Shown here piece by piece: positions 33,787 to 39,996 of a DNA stretch of 44,129 nt (position 1 is its first letter; every line of letters begins with the position of its first letter). This DNA comes from Opitutaceae bacterium. Its GTDB lineage: Bacteria > Verrucomicrobiota > Verrucomicrobiia > Opitutales > Opitutaceae. Below the pieces are notes generated by a model that worked only from the letters and a program-made list of their open reading frames with translations, was not told the DNA's origin and searched no databases. The DNA lies in assembly GCA_017994935.1 (NCBI GenBank), contig JAGOJU010000025.1, positions 1 through 44,129 of the forward strand, given 5' to 3'. The position numbers and the translations under genes were made by a program.

Positions 33787-34800
33787 TTACAGGCCGGCCA
33801 GCAATCCCGCCAAATCCCGGGCGAGCACGGTGGTGAATTCGAGGCCGCGGTGATTGCGGCTCGCCATGAACGCCTGAAACAGGCCGCCGTCCTCCAGTAT
33901 CGGCCCCAGCTCCTCAAATTCCCGCCGCAATTCCGAGGCCTGGAGCATCGGGCTGAGCTGCGGGTTGTCGAGGATCGCCAGCAGCCGCTCCTGCACGTGG
34001 AAGAACCGCGGCCAGTCAATCCAGCGCGGAAAGCCCGCCGGCTTTAGCCAGGTGCGCAGGAACCGCCAGTCGTCCGGTGTGAGCCAATACTTCTTCTCCC
34101 GGCCGGATTGCGTGAAATGCACCAAGCCGGATCCTGCGAGTTCGCGCAGGGTGTCTTCGACGGTGCGGGAGAAGTAGTAGGTCGCCCGGGCGATCTCCGC
34201 CGGGTGACCACTCTCATGCGTGAGCAGCCACTGGATGAATTCGCAGCGGGCCTGCACGCCGAACAAGCTGCGCAGCTTCCACGACAGCGCCGCCGCGCCG
34301 CGCGGATTCGGAGGTCGGCTCATTTCCCGGCGCTCAATCGGGCCCCGGGCGTAGCCGTGCTTGAGGAACACGGGGTCGAGTTTGCCATACATCGCCTGGG
34401 CCTTGCCTTCTTGGACTGCAAAAAACGGCTCTGGGTATTCGTTCGTTCCGGTCGTCACGGCTGCCAGCGGCTTCCATTTGCTCAGGGTCGTCCGGCTGCT
34501 GAGCCATTCGGCGATGGCCGCGAGCGAACGTGCATCGCCCAGCGGAAAGCGTTTGCGGATGTTGCGCAGGCGCTGGACATTGACCCACTGGGCATTGGCC
34601 CACAGCCAGTCGAGCATCTCGTCGAACATGCGGGGCTCGATCCGGCCCAGTGACGTGGTGACGAGCACGAGGGCCTCGATGTCCACGATCCAGTCCGGCT
34701 CCCGGTTGCGGTGGCCAGCCACGCCGAGCAGGGCCCATTGATGCCAAAGCAGGTCGAGCAGGTCTTCGCGGAGCTTAGAGTTGGGCAGCGACGGCGTCAT
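33787..34800 (-). CDS. Winged-helix protein paired with a nucleotidyltransferase (putative antitoxin or defence partner)
   Basis: Protein of 337 residues. The N-terminal ~150 residues are mostly helical with many Trp and Arg (LDLLWHQWALLGVAGHRNRE, MFDEMLDWLWANAQWVNVQR). A winged-helix segment lies at about 195-250 (EFIQWLLTHESGHPAEIARA, then RTVEDTLRELAGSGLVHFTQ and SGREKKYWLTPDDW). Its 5' end overlaps the nucleotidyltransferase gene by 26 bases, so the two are translated from one transcript. Pairs of a transcription-regulator-like protein with an AbiEii/DUF6036-type nucleotidyltransferase are known as toxin-antitoxin or abortive-infection modules. Here the nucleotidyltransferase is encoded first, opposite to the usual AbiEi-AbiEii order. 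The function is inferred from pairing alone. Confidence 0.7.
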   Translation of the reverse strand: MTPSLPNSKLREDLLDLLWHQWALLGVAGHRNREPDWIVDIEALVLVTTSLGRIEPRMFDEMLDWLWANAQWVNVQRLRNIRKRFPLGDARSLAAIAEWLSSRTTLSKWKPLAAVTTGTNEYPEPFFAVQEGKAQAMYGKLDPVFLKHGYARGPIERREMSRPPNPRGAAALSWKLRSLFGVQARCEFIQWLLTHESGHPAEIARATYYFSRTVEDTLRELAGSGLVHFTQSGREKKYWLTPDDWRFLRTWLKPAGFPRWIDWPRFFHVQERLLAILDNPQLSPMLQASELRREFEELGPILEDGGLFQAFMASRNHRGLEFTTVLARDLAGLLAGL

Positions 34801-35368
34801 GATTGATTTCCTTCAGTAACATGCGGAGGAGTTCCTTGAATCCCTCGGATACATCGTGAGTCATGGCCCACTTCGCCGCCGCGAGCAGTTCGTCGGCAGT
34901 GGGATTGAGGGTGAGGAGATCCTTGAGGTGGCGGCCCGGCCCCTGGTCGGCCGCGGCGTATAGCTTGAAGTGAATCTGGTCGAGTCGCCCGATATACCAG
35001 ACCGTGAGGTGGGTCCCGTAGGCTTTCGATTGCAGGCGGTCGAGGAATCCGACGGGCATGCCCATTTCGAACAAGTCGACCGGGCCGCTGTTCAGCCAGT
35101 GGGTGGGCAGGCCCAAGTCGGCCGCCACGCGAGTCGCGGCGGCAACAAAGACCTCGGGCATGACTCGCGCGCTGACAAATTCCGTGCCGGTGGTCCGGCG
35201 GGCCAGCACGTCCACGTCGCGGGTGGCTCGCGACACAAAGCCACGGGCGATCAGCGAGGTTCCCCCGCACACAATCAGTTCCTGCGGGGGCTCCCCAGCG
35301 AGGCCAAGGCGCTCGCCAAGAAGGGTCAGGGCCTCTTCAAGTTGTGTAATGTTCAGCTGGTCCTTCAT
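34775..35368 (-). CDS. DUF6036/AbiEii-like nucleotidyltransferase (putative toxin)
   Basis: Protein of 197 residues when started at ATG 35368, next to an operator-like repeat. The nucleotidyltransferase core is visible as LIVCGGTSLIARGF (GGTS at 35-38) and RATRDVDVLAR (DVDV at 51-54), the GS-x(n)-DxD metal and nucleotide site. Later, DQIHFKLYAAADQGPGRHLK, then DLLTLNPTADELLAAAKWAM, resembles the C-terminal helices of DUF6036 and AbiEii proteins, with a conserved Lys and Asp. Known members of this superfamily transfer nucleotides to tRNA or proteins and block growth until neutralised. The 3' end overlaps the winged-helix gene. Toxicity is inferred, not seen. Confidence 0.75.
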   Translation of the reverse strand: MKDQLNITQLEEALTLLGERLGLAGEPPQELIVCGGTSLIARGFVSRATRDVDVLARRTTGTEFVSARVMPEVFVAAATRVAADLGLPTHWLNSGPVDLFEMGMPVGFLDRLQSKAYGTHLTVWYIGRLDQIHFKLYAAADQGPGRHLKDLLTLNPTADELLAAAKWAMTHDVSEGFKELLRMLLKEINHDAVAAQL

Positions 35369-35373
35369 GGTTA

Positions 35374-35396
35374 AAAACACGTCTATTGCGTGTTTT
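35374..35396. promoter_or_regulatory. Perfect inverted repeat at the start of the nucleotidyltransferase operon
   Basis: AAAACACG (35374-35381) and CGTGTTTT (35389-35396) are a perfect eight-base inverted repeat with a seven-base spacer. It ends five bases before the ATG at 35368 (minus strand) and overlaps the expected transcription start of the promoter at 35398-35426. That is the usual place for an autorepression operator of a toxin-antitoxin operon. The winged-helix partner is the obvious candidate binder. Confidence 0.55.
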
Positions 35397-35397
35397 A

Positions 35398-35426
35398 AGT
35401 ATCCCATAGGTAGGATGGAAAATCAA
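35398..35426 (-). promoter_or_regulatory. Sigma70-type promoter of the nucleotidyltransferase/winged-helix operon
   Basis: On the minus strand TTGATT (35421-35426) and GATACT (35398-35403) are separated by exactly 17 bases; each matches four of six consensus positions. The predicted start of transcription falls within the inverted repeat at 35374-35396, and the ATG lies about 30 bases downstream of the -10 box. Confidence 0.5.
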
Positions 35427-35481
35427 GTGACTCCCTGCGAAAACCATTTATAGCGCTACAAACCAGTGTGTTGTCACTATT

Positions 35482-35573
35482 TCAAACTGGCTTAGCAGCT
35501 TTAACTTCGCCACGGCGGACCCATTTGACCCCCAGGCCCTCGCCGGGCTTGCGGTAGGCGATCGGGCTTGCCA
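35482..35573 (-). pseudogene. Possible short 3' remnant of an unidentified gene
   Basis: On the minus strand an open stretch of about 30 codons reads LASPIAYRKPGEGLGVKW, then VRRGEVKAAKPV, and ends with TGA at 35482-35484. Its composition looks protein-like. It begins exactly where similarity between copy B and copy C of the duplicated unit ends. It could be the tail of a gene lost at this junction. I do not recognise it, and chance is possible at this length. Confidence 0.3.
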
Positions 35574-35600
35574 ATCCCAGTCCCTGAGCCCCGCCCACTG
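35574..35600 (+). pseudogene. Remnant B: last bases of a glycosidase-like gene
   Basis: CCCAGTCCCTGA here equals the 3' end of the glycosidase-like gene (compare CCCAGTCCCTGG in copy C at 38800-38815 and the end of the intact gene at 33669). The encoded end is PSP and a TGA stop. The following bases to the regulator stop at 35601 also match copy C. Nothing of the rest of the gene is left. Confidence 0.55.
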
Positions 35601-36141
35601 CTATCGTGAATTGGGCAGCGACTGCACGGTGTTGCCCTCGAAAAATTTCGGGAAAAACAGGTTGGGTTCAGGCGGCAGCGAGCCTTGGTTCACGAATCGG
35701 ATCATCAGGCGCGAGAGCCGGTGCCCATAGGAGTCGCCCGAGAATCGATAGTGCGTGATCGTGAGGTGGACGGTTTCAAACACGTATTCGTGATCGCGCG
35801 CGATCAGCGAAACCGTGTCGGGCACGGAGAGGCCGCGTTTCAGCAGGTAGATGATGACCGCGAAGACGAAGTGCGGTTTGGCGACCAACAATGCGGTGGG
35901 CGGGGTGTCCGACTTGAAGAGGATCGAGTTTGGCGGAGATATTGAGCGCGCTGCCATTGTAGCGCACCACCGTGGCCCTGGCCTCGCCGCGGGCGACACG
36001 CGTGTCCATCGCCTCGAGAAAACCCTGTTCGCTCGCGAGGTCGCCGGCTGCGCCAGAGTTGGGAACAATGAAGGCGATGTTGCGATGTCCCTTCTGCAGA
36101 AAGATACCAGCGGCATGACGGCAGACGGCGCGGTAATCTAC
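35601..36141 (-). pseudogene. Remnant B: C-terminal half of a GntR/LacI-type regulator, frameshifted
   Basis: The minus strand matches the intact regulator (38826-39938) almost base for base over about 540 bases, corresponding to residues ~191-370. Two bases are missing near 35923 (GGATCG here, GGATATCG in the intact copy), which breaks the frame between NISAKLD and ILFKSDTPP. Upstream similarity stops after VDYRAVCRHA, inside the ligand-binding domain, so the DNA-binding domain is absent. The gene cannot make a working regulator. The start of the break coincides with a membrane-protein remnant on the plus strand. Confidence 0.9.
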
Positions 36142-36288
36142 GCCGGCGGAGTGCTGCGTGACGCCAACGTCAATGTCGTGTGCGTGTTCCAGTTCGGCGG
36201 CCTGAGTTTCTTTGTGTCGCTGGCGATTCTTTTCTTTTTGCGCCCGGGGAAAGGCACGCCGGAGCCCCTGGCGGGGAAGAGCCGTTGA
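36142..36288 (+). pseudogene. Remnant B: C-terminal end of a membrane transporter, probably MFS
   Basis: In the plus strand the frame reads AGGVLRDANVNVVCVFQF, then GGLSFFVSLAILFFLRPG, then KGTPEPLAGKSR and a TGA at 36286-36288. A final hydrophobic helix followed by a short polar tail is how MFS permeases end. The coding-looking part begins where similarity to the regulator stops. The unit in copy C ends with an MFS gene (43290 onward) whose 3' end lies outside this window. So this piece may be the tail of its lost twin, joined to the regulator by a deletion. The identity is inferred from hydrophobicity and gene order only. Confidence 0.5.
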
Positions 36289-36328
36289 GGACGAGGGTCT
36301 CGCGAAGCCGGGGAAGGAGCAGGCAGAA

Positions 36329-36360
36329 GGTTTCAGTCCAAGATCGTGGATCTTGAAACC
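36329..36360. repeat. Strong imperfect hairpin between copy B and hipBA
   Basis: GGTTTCA (36329-36335) pairs with TGAAACC (36354-36360), and AGATC (36341-36345) pairs with GATCT (36349-36353) around a three-base loop. A five-base bulge interrupts the left side. No T-run follows on either strand, so it is not a standard terminator. The next bases to 36435 include near-repeats of the type TGTGTATTCCGTG / TGCATTCTGTGG, which look like dispersed intergenic repeat sequence. Confidence 0.45.
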
Positions 36361-36478
36361 CGGCGATGGCTACAAACGACATGACGCGAACCACTCTGTG
36401 TATTCCGTGCATTCTGTGGTCCAACCTCCGGAGATGAACCAGTGAGTGCATGGACTGTTACCGATATTTTATTATTGC

Positions 36479-36508
36479 TTATCTTTGTTTTATAGACATA
36501 AAAGATAA
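36479..36508. promoter_or_regulatory. hipB operator-like inverted repeat
   Basis: TTATCTTT (36479-36486) and AAAGATAA (36501-36508) form a perfect eight-base inverted repeat with a 14-base spacer, ending one base before the ATG at 36510. Inside the spacer TATAGA (36491-36496) could be a -10 box, with a poor -35 (TTTATT, 36468-36473). The E. coli HipB operator also has TATCC/GGATA arms, and here the arms contain TATC/GATA. Binding would block the promoter and the start codon. Confidence 0.55.
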
Positions 36509-36509
36509 C

Positions 36510-36809
36510 ATGATATCGCTTCAAAGCCCCACCCAAATAGCCGAGCATCTGGCGCGGCGTGTGCGGGAGCGTCGCTTGGAGAAAGGCTGGAGCCAGAAGG
36601 AGCTGTCGGAACGGGCGGGGATAAAGCTTCCCACGTATGTCCAGTTCGAACGCAGCGGAAAGATAGCGTTTCTGCGGCTGATCAAGGTTCTCGACGTGCT
36701 GGGTCTGGCGCAGCAGATCGATACGCTGGCCGCCGCGGACAACTTCAGCACGCGCACGCTGGATGACGTTTTGAAACCGAAGAGGCAGCGGGGACGACGT
36801 GCGCCATGA
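36510..36809 (+). CDS. hipB: HipB-like XRE-family antitoxin
   Basis: Protein of 99 residues. The XRE helix-turn-helix (about 8-65) reads IAEHLARRVRERRLEKGWSQ, then KELSERAGIKLPTYVQFERS and LIKVLDVLGL. A basic tail follows (DDVLKPKRQRGRRAP), as in HipB proteins whose C-terminus contacts HipA. Start 36510 sits right after the operator-like repeat; the frame is open for 20 more codons upstream, but those overlap the repeat. The stop overlaps hipA by four bases (ATGA). HipB binds and neutralises HipA and represses its own operon; this role is known for the family and inferred here. Confidence 0.87.
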   Translation: MISLQSPTQIAEHLARRVRERRLEKGWSQKELSERAGIKLPTYVQFERSGKIAFLRLIKVLDVLGLAQQIDTLAAADNFSTRTLDDVLKPKRQRGRRAP

Positions 36810-38032
36810 GCCGGCTGAAGGTCAGCTATCAGGGAATGCAGGTGGGAGAATTGGCGTCCGTTCCCGTGGGCGTGCGGACGTGCCTGTTTTTCGAATACGC
36901 GCCAGAATTCCTTCGCACCGGCCTCCGCCTTTCGCCGCTACGTCTGCCGCTGCGTTCCGGACTTATTTCCCGGGATGACGCCACGCCTGGCGAATGCCTG
37001 CCCGGGTTGTTTGAAGATTCGGTGCCTGATCGCTGGGGATTGCGGATATTGCACGATTGGTTTGGGAAGAAAGGCATTTCCGAGCACGAGGTCACGCCTC
37101 TCATGATGTTGAGCTATGTCGGTGATCGTGGAATGGGCGCCTTGATCTATGAACCTGACGAAGGTCCTCCGGAGGCTGGACGTATCGATTTGGCGGCCGT
37201 GTATCAAGAGTCCGTCGCTCAGGATGCCGACGGGCCGCACTTATTGAGCGAGGTGCTGGCCGACATCGGTTCCCCGCCCGGCGGCGCGCAGCCGAAAGCG
37301 TTGATTGCACTGCCGACGGATGGACGACTGGATGTGTGCTGGGGTGGTTCTCGAAAGATACCCTTGGGTTTTGATGCCTGGTTGGTAAAATTCAGCCCCA
37401 GGCGAATTTCACACGGAAATCTTGGTTCCGATGGACGAATGGAGGAAGCTTACGCCCGGATGGCGAGGGCCTCCGGCATAGAGGTGCCGCCCACGCGTCT
37501 GCTGCCCACTGCACAGGAAAGCGACGCGCGGCTTCATTTTGCGACGAAGCGCTTTGACCGGGCCGGCAACGAACGCATTCACCATCACACTCTTGCCGGT
37601 ATGACGCACAGGCGAGGAGGCGATTTGGACTATGAGACTCTGTTGGCCGTGACCCGCGCCGTCACCCAGGATGAACGTGAGGTGTTGAAAGCGTTTCGTC
37701 GCGCCGTTTTCAATGTGCTGGCGTGCAATGACGACGACCATGGAAGAAACCACGGATTTCTGTATCGTTCGGGGGAGTGGCGCCTGGGACCAGCCTACGA
37801 TGTGACTTTCCGCCGGTTACGTGAACGAGGATTGGCGGTGGGCGGCACCCGCAGCGGAGTGGGACTTTTGCATCTGCGGGACCTCGGTACTCGGTTGGCG
37901 CTCGATCGACATGAAGTGAATGCGATCATTGAGGAAGTTCGCTCGGTCCTCGGGAGCTGGAAGCGCTTTGCGAACGAGTCGGGCGTTCCGGCTGACTTTG
38001 CGACCTACGTTGCCGCGGCTCTTCGCATCTGA
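36806..38032 (+). CDS. hipA: HipA-like serine/threonine kinase toxin
   Basis: Protein of 408 residues. The N-terminal subdomain (1-115) includes SPLRLPLRSGLISRDDATPG and LFEDSVPDRWGLRIL. The kinase core has the P-loop GGAQPK at 159-164, the ATP Lys195 in AWLVKFSP, HFATKRFDR at 244-252, the catalytic NDDDHGRNH at 308-316 and the metal-binding Asp332 in GPAYDVT. All motifs needed for activity are intact. Known HipA kinases phosphorylate aminoacyl-tRNA synthetases or other targets and cause dormancy. The length is close to the usual 440. It is cotranslated with hipB. It sits between two broken copies of a catabolic unit, which is unusual. Confidence 0.9.
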   Translation: MSRLKVSYQGMQVGELASVPVGVRTCLFFEYAPEFLRTGLRLSPLRLPLRSGLISRDDATPGECLPGLFEDSVPDRWGLRILHDWFGKKGISEHEVTPLMMLSYVGDRGMGALIYEPDEGPPEAGRIDLAAVYQESVAQDADGPHLLSEVLADIGSPPGGAQPKALIALPTDGRLDVCWGGSRKIPLGFDAWLVKFSPRRISHGNLGSDGRMEEAYARMARASGIEVPPTRLLPTAQESDARLHFATKRFDRAGNERIHHHTLAGMTHRRGGDLDYETLLAVTRAVTQDEREVLKAFRRAVFNVLACNDDDHGRNHGFLYRSGEWRLGPAYDVTFRRLRERGLAVGGTRSGVGLLHLRDLGTRLALDRHEVNAIIEEVRSVLGSWKRFANESGVPADFATYVAAALRI

Positions 38033-38047
38033 TGCAGTCCCCTTGTT

Positions 38048-38115
38048 CAGACGGGGAGGTCCGCCGTCTGCGATGAAGGGAGGGCTCTGTCGAGCCCGGA
38101 ACGGCCTGAAGGCCG
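38048..38115. repeat. Three tandem hairpins downstream of hipA
   Basis: Three perfect inverted repeats follow each other: CAGACGG/CCGTCTG (38048-38054 and 38064-38070), GGGCTC/GAGCCC (38082-38087 and 38092-38097, four-base loop) and CGGCC/GGCCG (38102-38106 and 38111-38115, loop TGAA). No T-tract follows. They may act as a transcript end or mRNA stabiliser for hipBA, or be part of a dispersed intergenic repeat. Confidence 0.55.
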
Positions 38116-38149
38116 GACTCCAAGCGTAGAACACATTATCCGTAGCGGA

Positions 38150-38238
38150 ACGAACCCCGGGGGGTGGAGGCGCCTTGTTGGCTGGATTGTGCCTTTGCTG
38201 AGAATTGCCAACTTGAAGCCGGAACTCCCGGGGTTCGT
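38150..38238. repeat. Element of 89 bases bounded by 12-base inverted repeats
   Basis: ACGAACCCCGGG (38150-38161) and CCCGGGGTTCGT (38227-38238) are exact reverse complements. The 65 bases between them hold no coding sign. I see no clear target-site duplication. A small non-autonomous mobile element or a structured intergenic repeat would look like this. It lies just before the broken glycosidase copy. Confidence 0.5.
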
Positions 38239-38307
38239 ACAGCGTCGCCTGGCCGTTCGACTCCGCAGACGTTTCGATCCGGTCACGACGGAGCGTGCCC
38301 CTCCAGG

Positions 38308-38805
38308 TACGTCGTGACCAAGTCCTACTACAACGATGGCCTGGGCTCCTATGCCTACGGCAAGCAACTGCCGTCCAGCCTGGCGGGATCCGCGCCGCTG
38401 GTGTTGACCCTGCCGGTCGCGGAGAATCCGGCTGACACGGCGTTTCCCCTGAAGCAGTGCGAGCTGAGGCTGGGACTGCGGGGTATCTCGGTCGATGCGG
38501 CTCTGGTGGTTACCTTGAACGGGAAGGAAATCCTTTCCGGCTAATTTTCCCCGGGAAACCACCTGGTCTGCCCGAGAAATCCTGGGTGAGGAACCCAAGC
38601 AGAAGGATGCCGCCCAGTTTTACATTCATCTGCCGCTCAGCAGCCCAAAGCTGGTTCGGATCGGGGATAATACGATCACTGTTGCCATGCGCGGAGCCAC
38701 AAAAGGAGCGATCCTGACGGACTGCGAACTGCGCTATGCCTATCATAACGACCTGGAGACATCGTGGCTACGAAACCCGGTGCCGCTCAATGCGTCCAAG
38801 CCCAG
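38308..38805 (+). pseudogene. Remnant C: C-terminal part of the glycosidase-like gene, broken
   Basis: From TACGTCGTGACC at 38308 the sequence follows the 3' part of the intact gene (from about 33166) to its end. The first ~160 bases are almost identical; the rest is clearly more diverged. A TAA at 38542-38544 and a frame change follow NGKEILSG; past it another frame continues REILGEEPKQKDAAQFY, then IHLPLSSPKLVRIGDNTI and YAYHNDLETSWLRNPVPL. The original stop is also lost (TGG in place of TGA near 38813). The catalytic barrel is missing, so no enzyme can be made. Confidence 0.85.
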
Positions 38806-38825
38806 TCCCTGGGCCTCGCCCGCTG

Positions 38826-39938
38826 CTATCGCGAATTGGGCAGCGACTGCACGGTGTTGCCCTCGAAAAATTTCGGGAAAAACAGGTTGGGTTCAGGCGG
38901 CAGCGAGCTTTGGTTCACGAATCGAATCATCAGGCGCGAGAGCCGGTGCCCATAGGAGTCGCCCGAGAATCGATAGTGCGTGATCGTGGGGTGGACGGTT
39001 TCAAACACGTATTCGTGATCGCGCGCGATCAGCGAAACCGTGTCGGGCACGGAGAGGCCGCGTTTCAGCAGGTAGATGATGACCGCGAAGACGAAGTGCG
39101 GTTTGGCGACCAACAATGCGGTGGGCGGGGTGTCCGACTTGAAGAGGATATCGAGTTTGGCGGAGATATTGAGCGCGCTGCCATTGTGGCGGACCACGGT
39201 GGCCCTGGCCTCGCCGCGGGCCACGCGCGCCTCCATCGCCTCTAGGAAACCCTGTTCGCTCGCGAGGTCGCCGGCTGCGCCAGAGTTGGGAACAATGAAG
39301 GCGATGTGGCGGTGGCCCTTCCGCAGAAAGATGCCGGCGGCATGGCGGCAGACGGCGCGATAGTCGACATCGAGCGAGGGAAGGTTGACGTCGGGATGAC
39401 AGGAGCCCAGCACCAGCGTGGGTACGGGCTGCTTTGAGCACCATTGTTGAAGTTCTTTGCTGACGGAGAGCAGCACGCAGCAGAAGATGCGGTTTTCACG
39501 CATGAACGTTTCCAGCTTGCGCTGCTGGGTGCGGGGACTGCGGGATTGGCAGACGAGAACCTCCGTCGCGAAACCATGCTCCGCCAGGTGCGTCCGCATG
39601 TCGCCGATTCCCTGGTAAGCGGTCTGCCCGGTGCGGGTGACCGGCTCCGGGGTGACCAGGAGGACAAGCTGGCTTTGATGATCGACGATCTGTTGCGGCT
39701 GGACGAGAAGGCGATTGCGCCGACCTTGGTGAATCTCGATCAAGCCTTCTTTGGCCAACAGATGGAGGGCGGTGCGGATGGTTGGCCGGCTGATTTGAAA
39801 CGTTTCGCAAAGGCGGCGTTCGCTCGGAAGGTATTTTTCCCAGGCGCGCTCAGCAATAGCTTTGCGGATAGCCGCGGCCGTCTGGGCGGACAGAGAAAGC
39901 CGCTTCGGAATCACGAAGGGGGGCAGGGAGCTGCTCAT
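38826..39938 (-). CDS. GntR-type winged-helix/LacI-type ligand-binding regulator (intact copy C)
   Basis: Protein of 370 residues. Residues about 15-80 form a GntR winged helix (QTAAAIRKAIAERAWEKYLP, then SERRLCETFQISRPTIRTAL, HLLAKEGLIEIHQG). Residues about 90-365 form a LacI/periplasmic-binding-type sensor (LVLLVTPEPVTRTGQTAYQG, LDVDYRAVCRHAAGIFLRKG, HRHIAFIVPNSGAAGDLASE, FKSDTPPTALLVAKPHFVFA). Such regulators bind a sugar and control catabolic genes. It is divergent from the lyase gene with 58 bases between start codons, so it probably represses that operon and itself. Start 39938 gives the family's normal N-terminus. Two defective paralogues lie at 33683 and 35601. The effector (sialic acid or a breakdown product) is inferred. 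Confidence 0.88.
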   Translation of the reverse strand: MSSSLPPFVIPKRLSLSAQTAAAIRKAIAERAWEKYLPSERRLCETFQISRPTIRTALHLLAKEGLIEIHQGRRNRLLVQPQQIVDHQSQLVLLVTPEPVTRTGQTAYQGIGDMRTHLAEHGFATEVLVCQSRSPRTQQRKLETFMRENRIFCCVLLSVSKELQQWCSKQPVPTLVLGSCHPDVNLPSLDVDYRAVCRHAAGIFLRKGHRHIAFIVPNSGAAGDLASEQGFLEAMEARVARGEARATVVRHNGSALNISAKLDILFKSDTPPTALLVAKPHFVFAVIIYLLKRGLSVPDTVSLIARDHEYVFETVHPTITHYRFSGDSYGHRLSRLMIRFVNQSSLPPEPNLFFPKFFEGNTVQSLPNSR

Positions 39939-39946
39939 AAGAAATG

Positions 39947-39965
39947 ACCAGTGGTTGTTTCTGGT
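39947..39965. promoter_or_regulatory. Candidate operator between regulator and lyase genes
   Basis: ACCAG (39947-39951) and CTGGT (39961-39965) form an inverted repeat in the 58-base divergent region. The core CCAGTGGTT (39948-39956) is identical to 26462-26470 upstream of the receptor gene. ATGACCAGT (39944-39952) also recurs at 41226-41234 before the esterase gene. Short matches, but in the right places for one regulon. Confidence 0.35.
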
Positions 39966-39996
39966 GTTGCTGTGGCGGAAGGGTTGCTTGAAAGCG

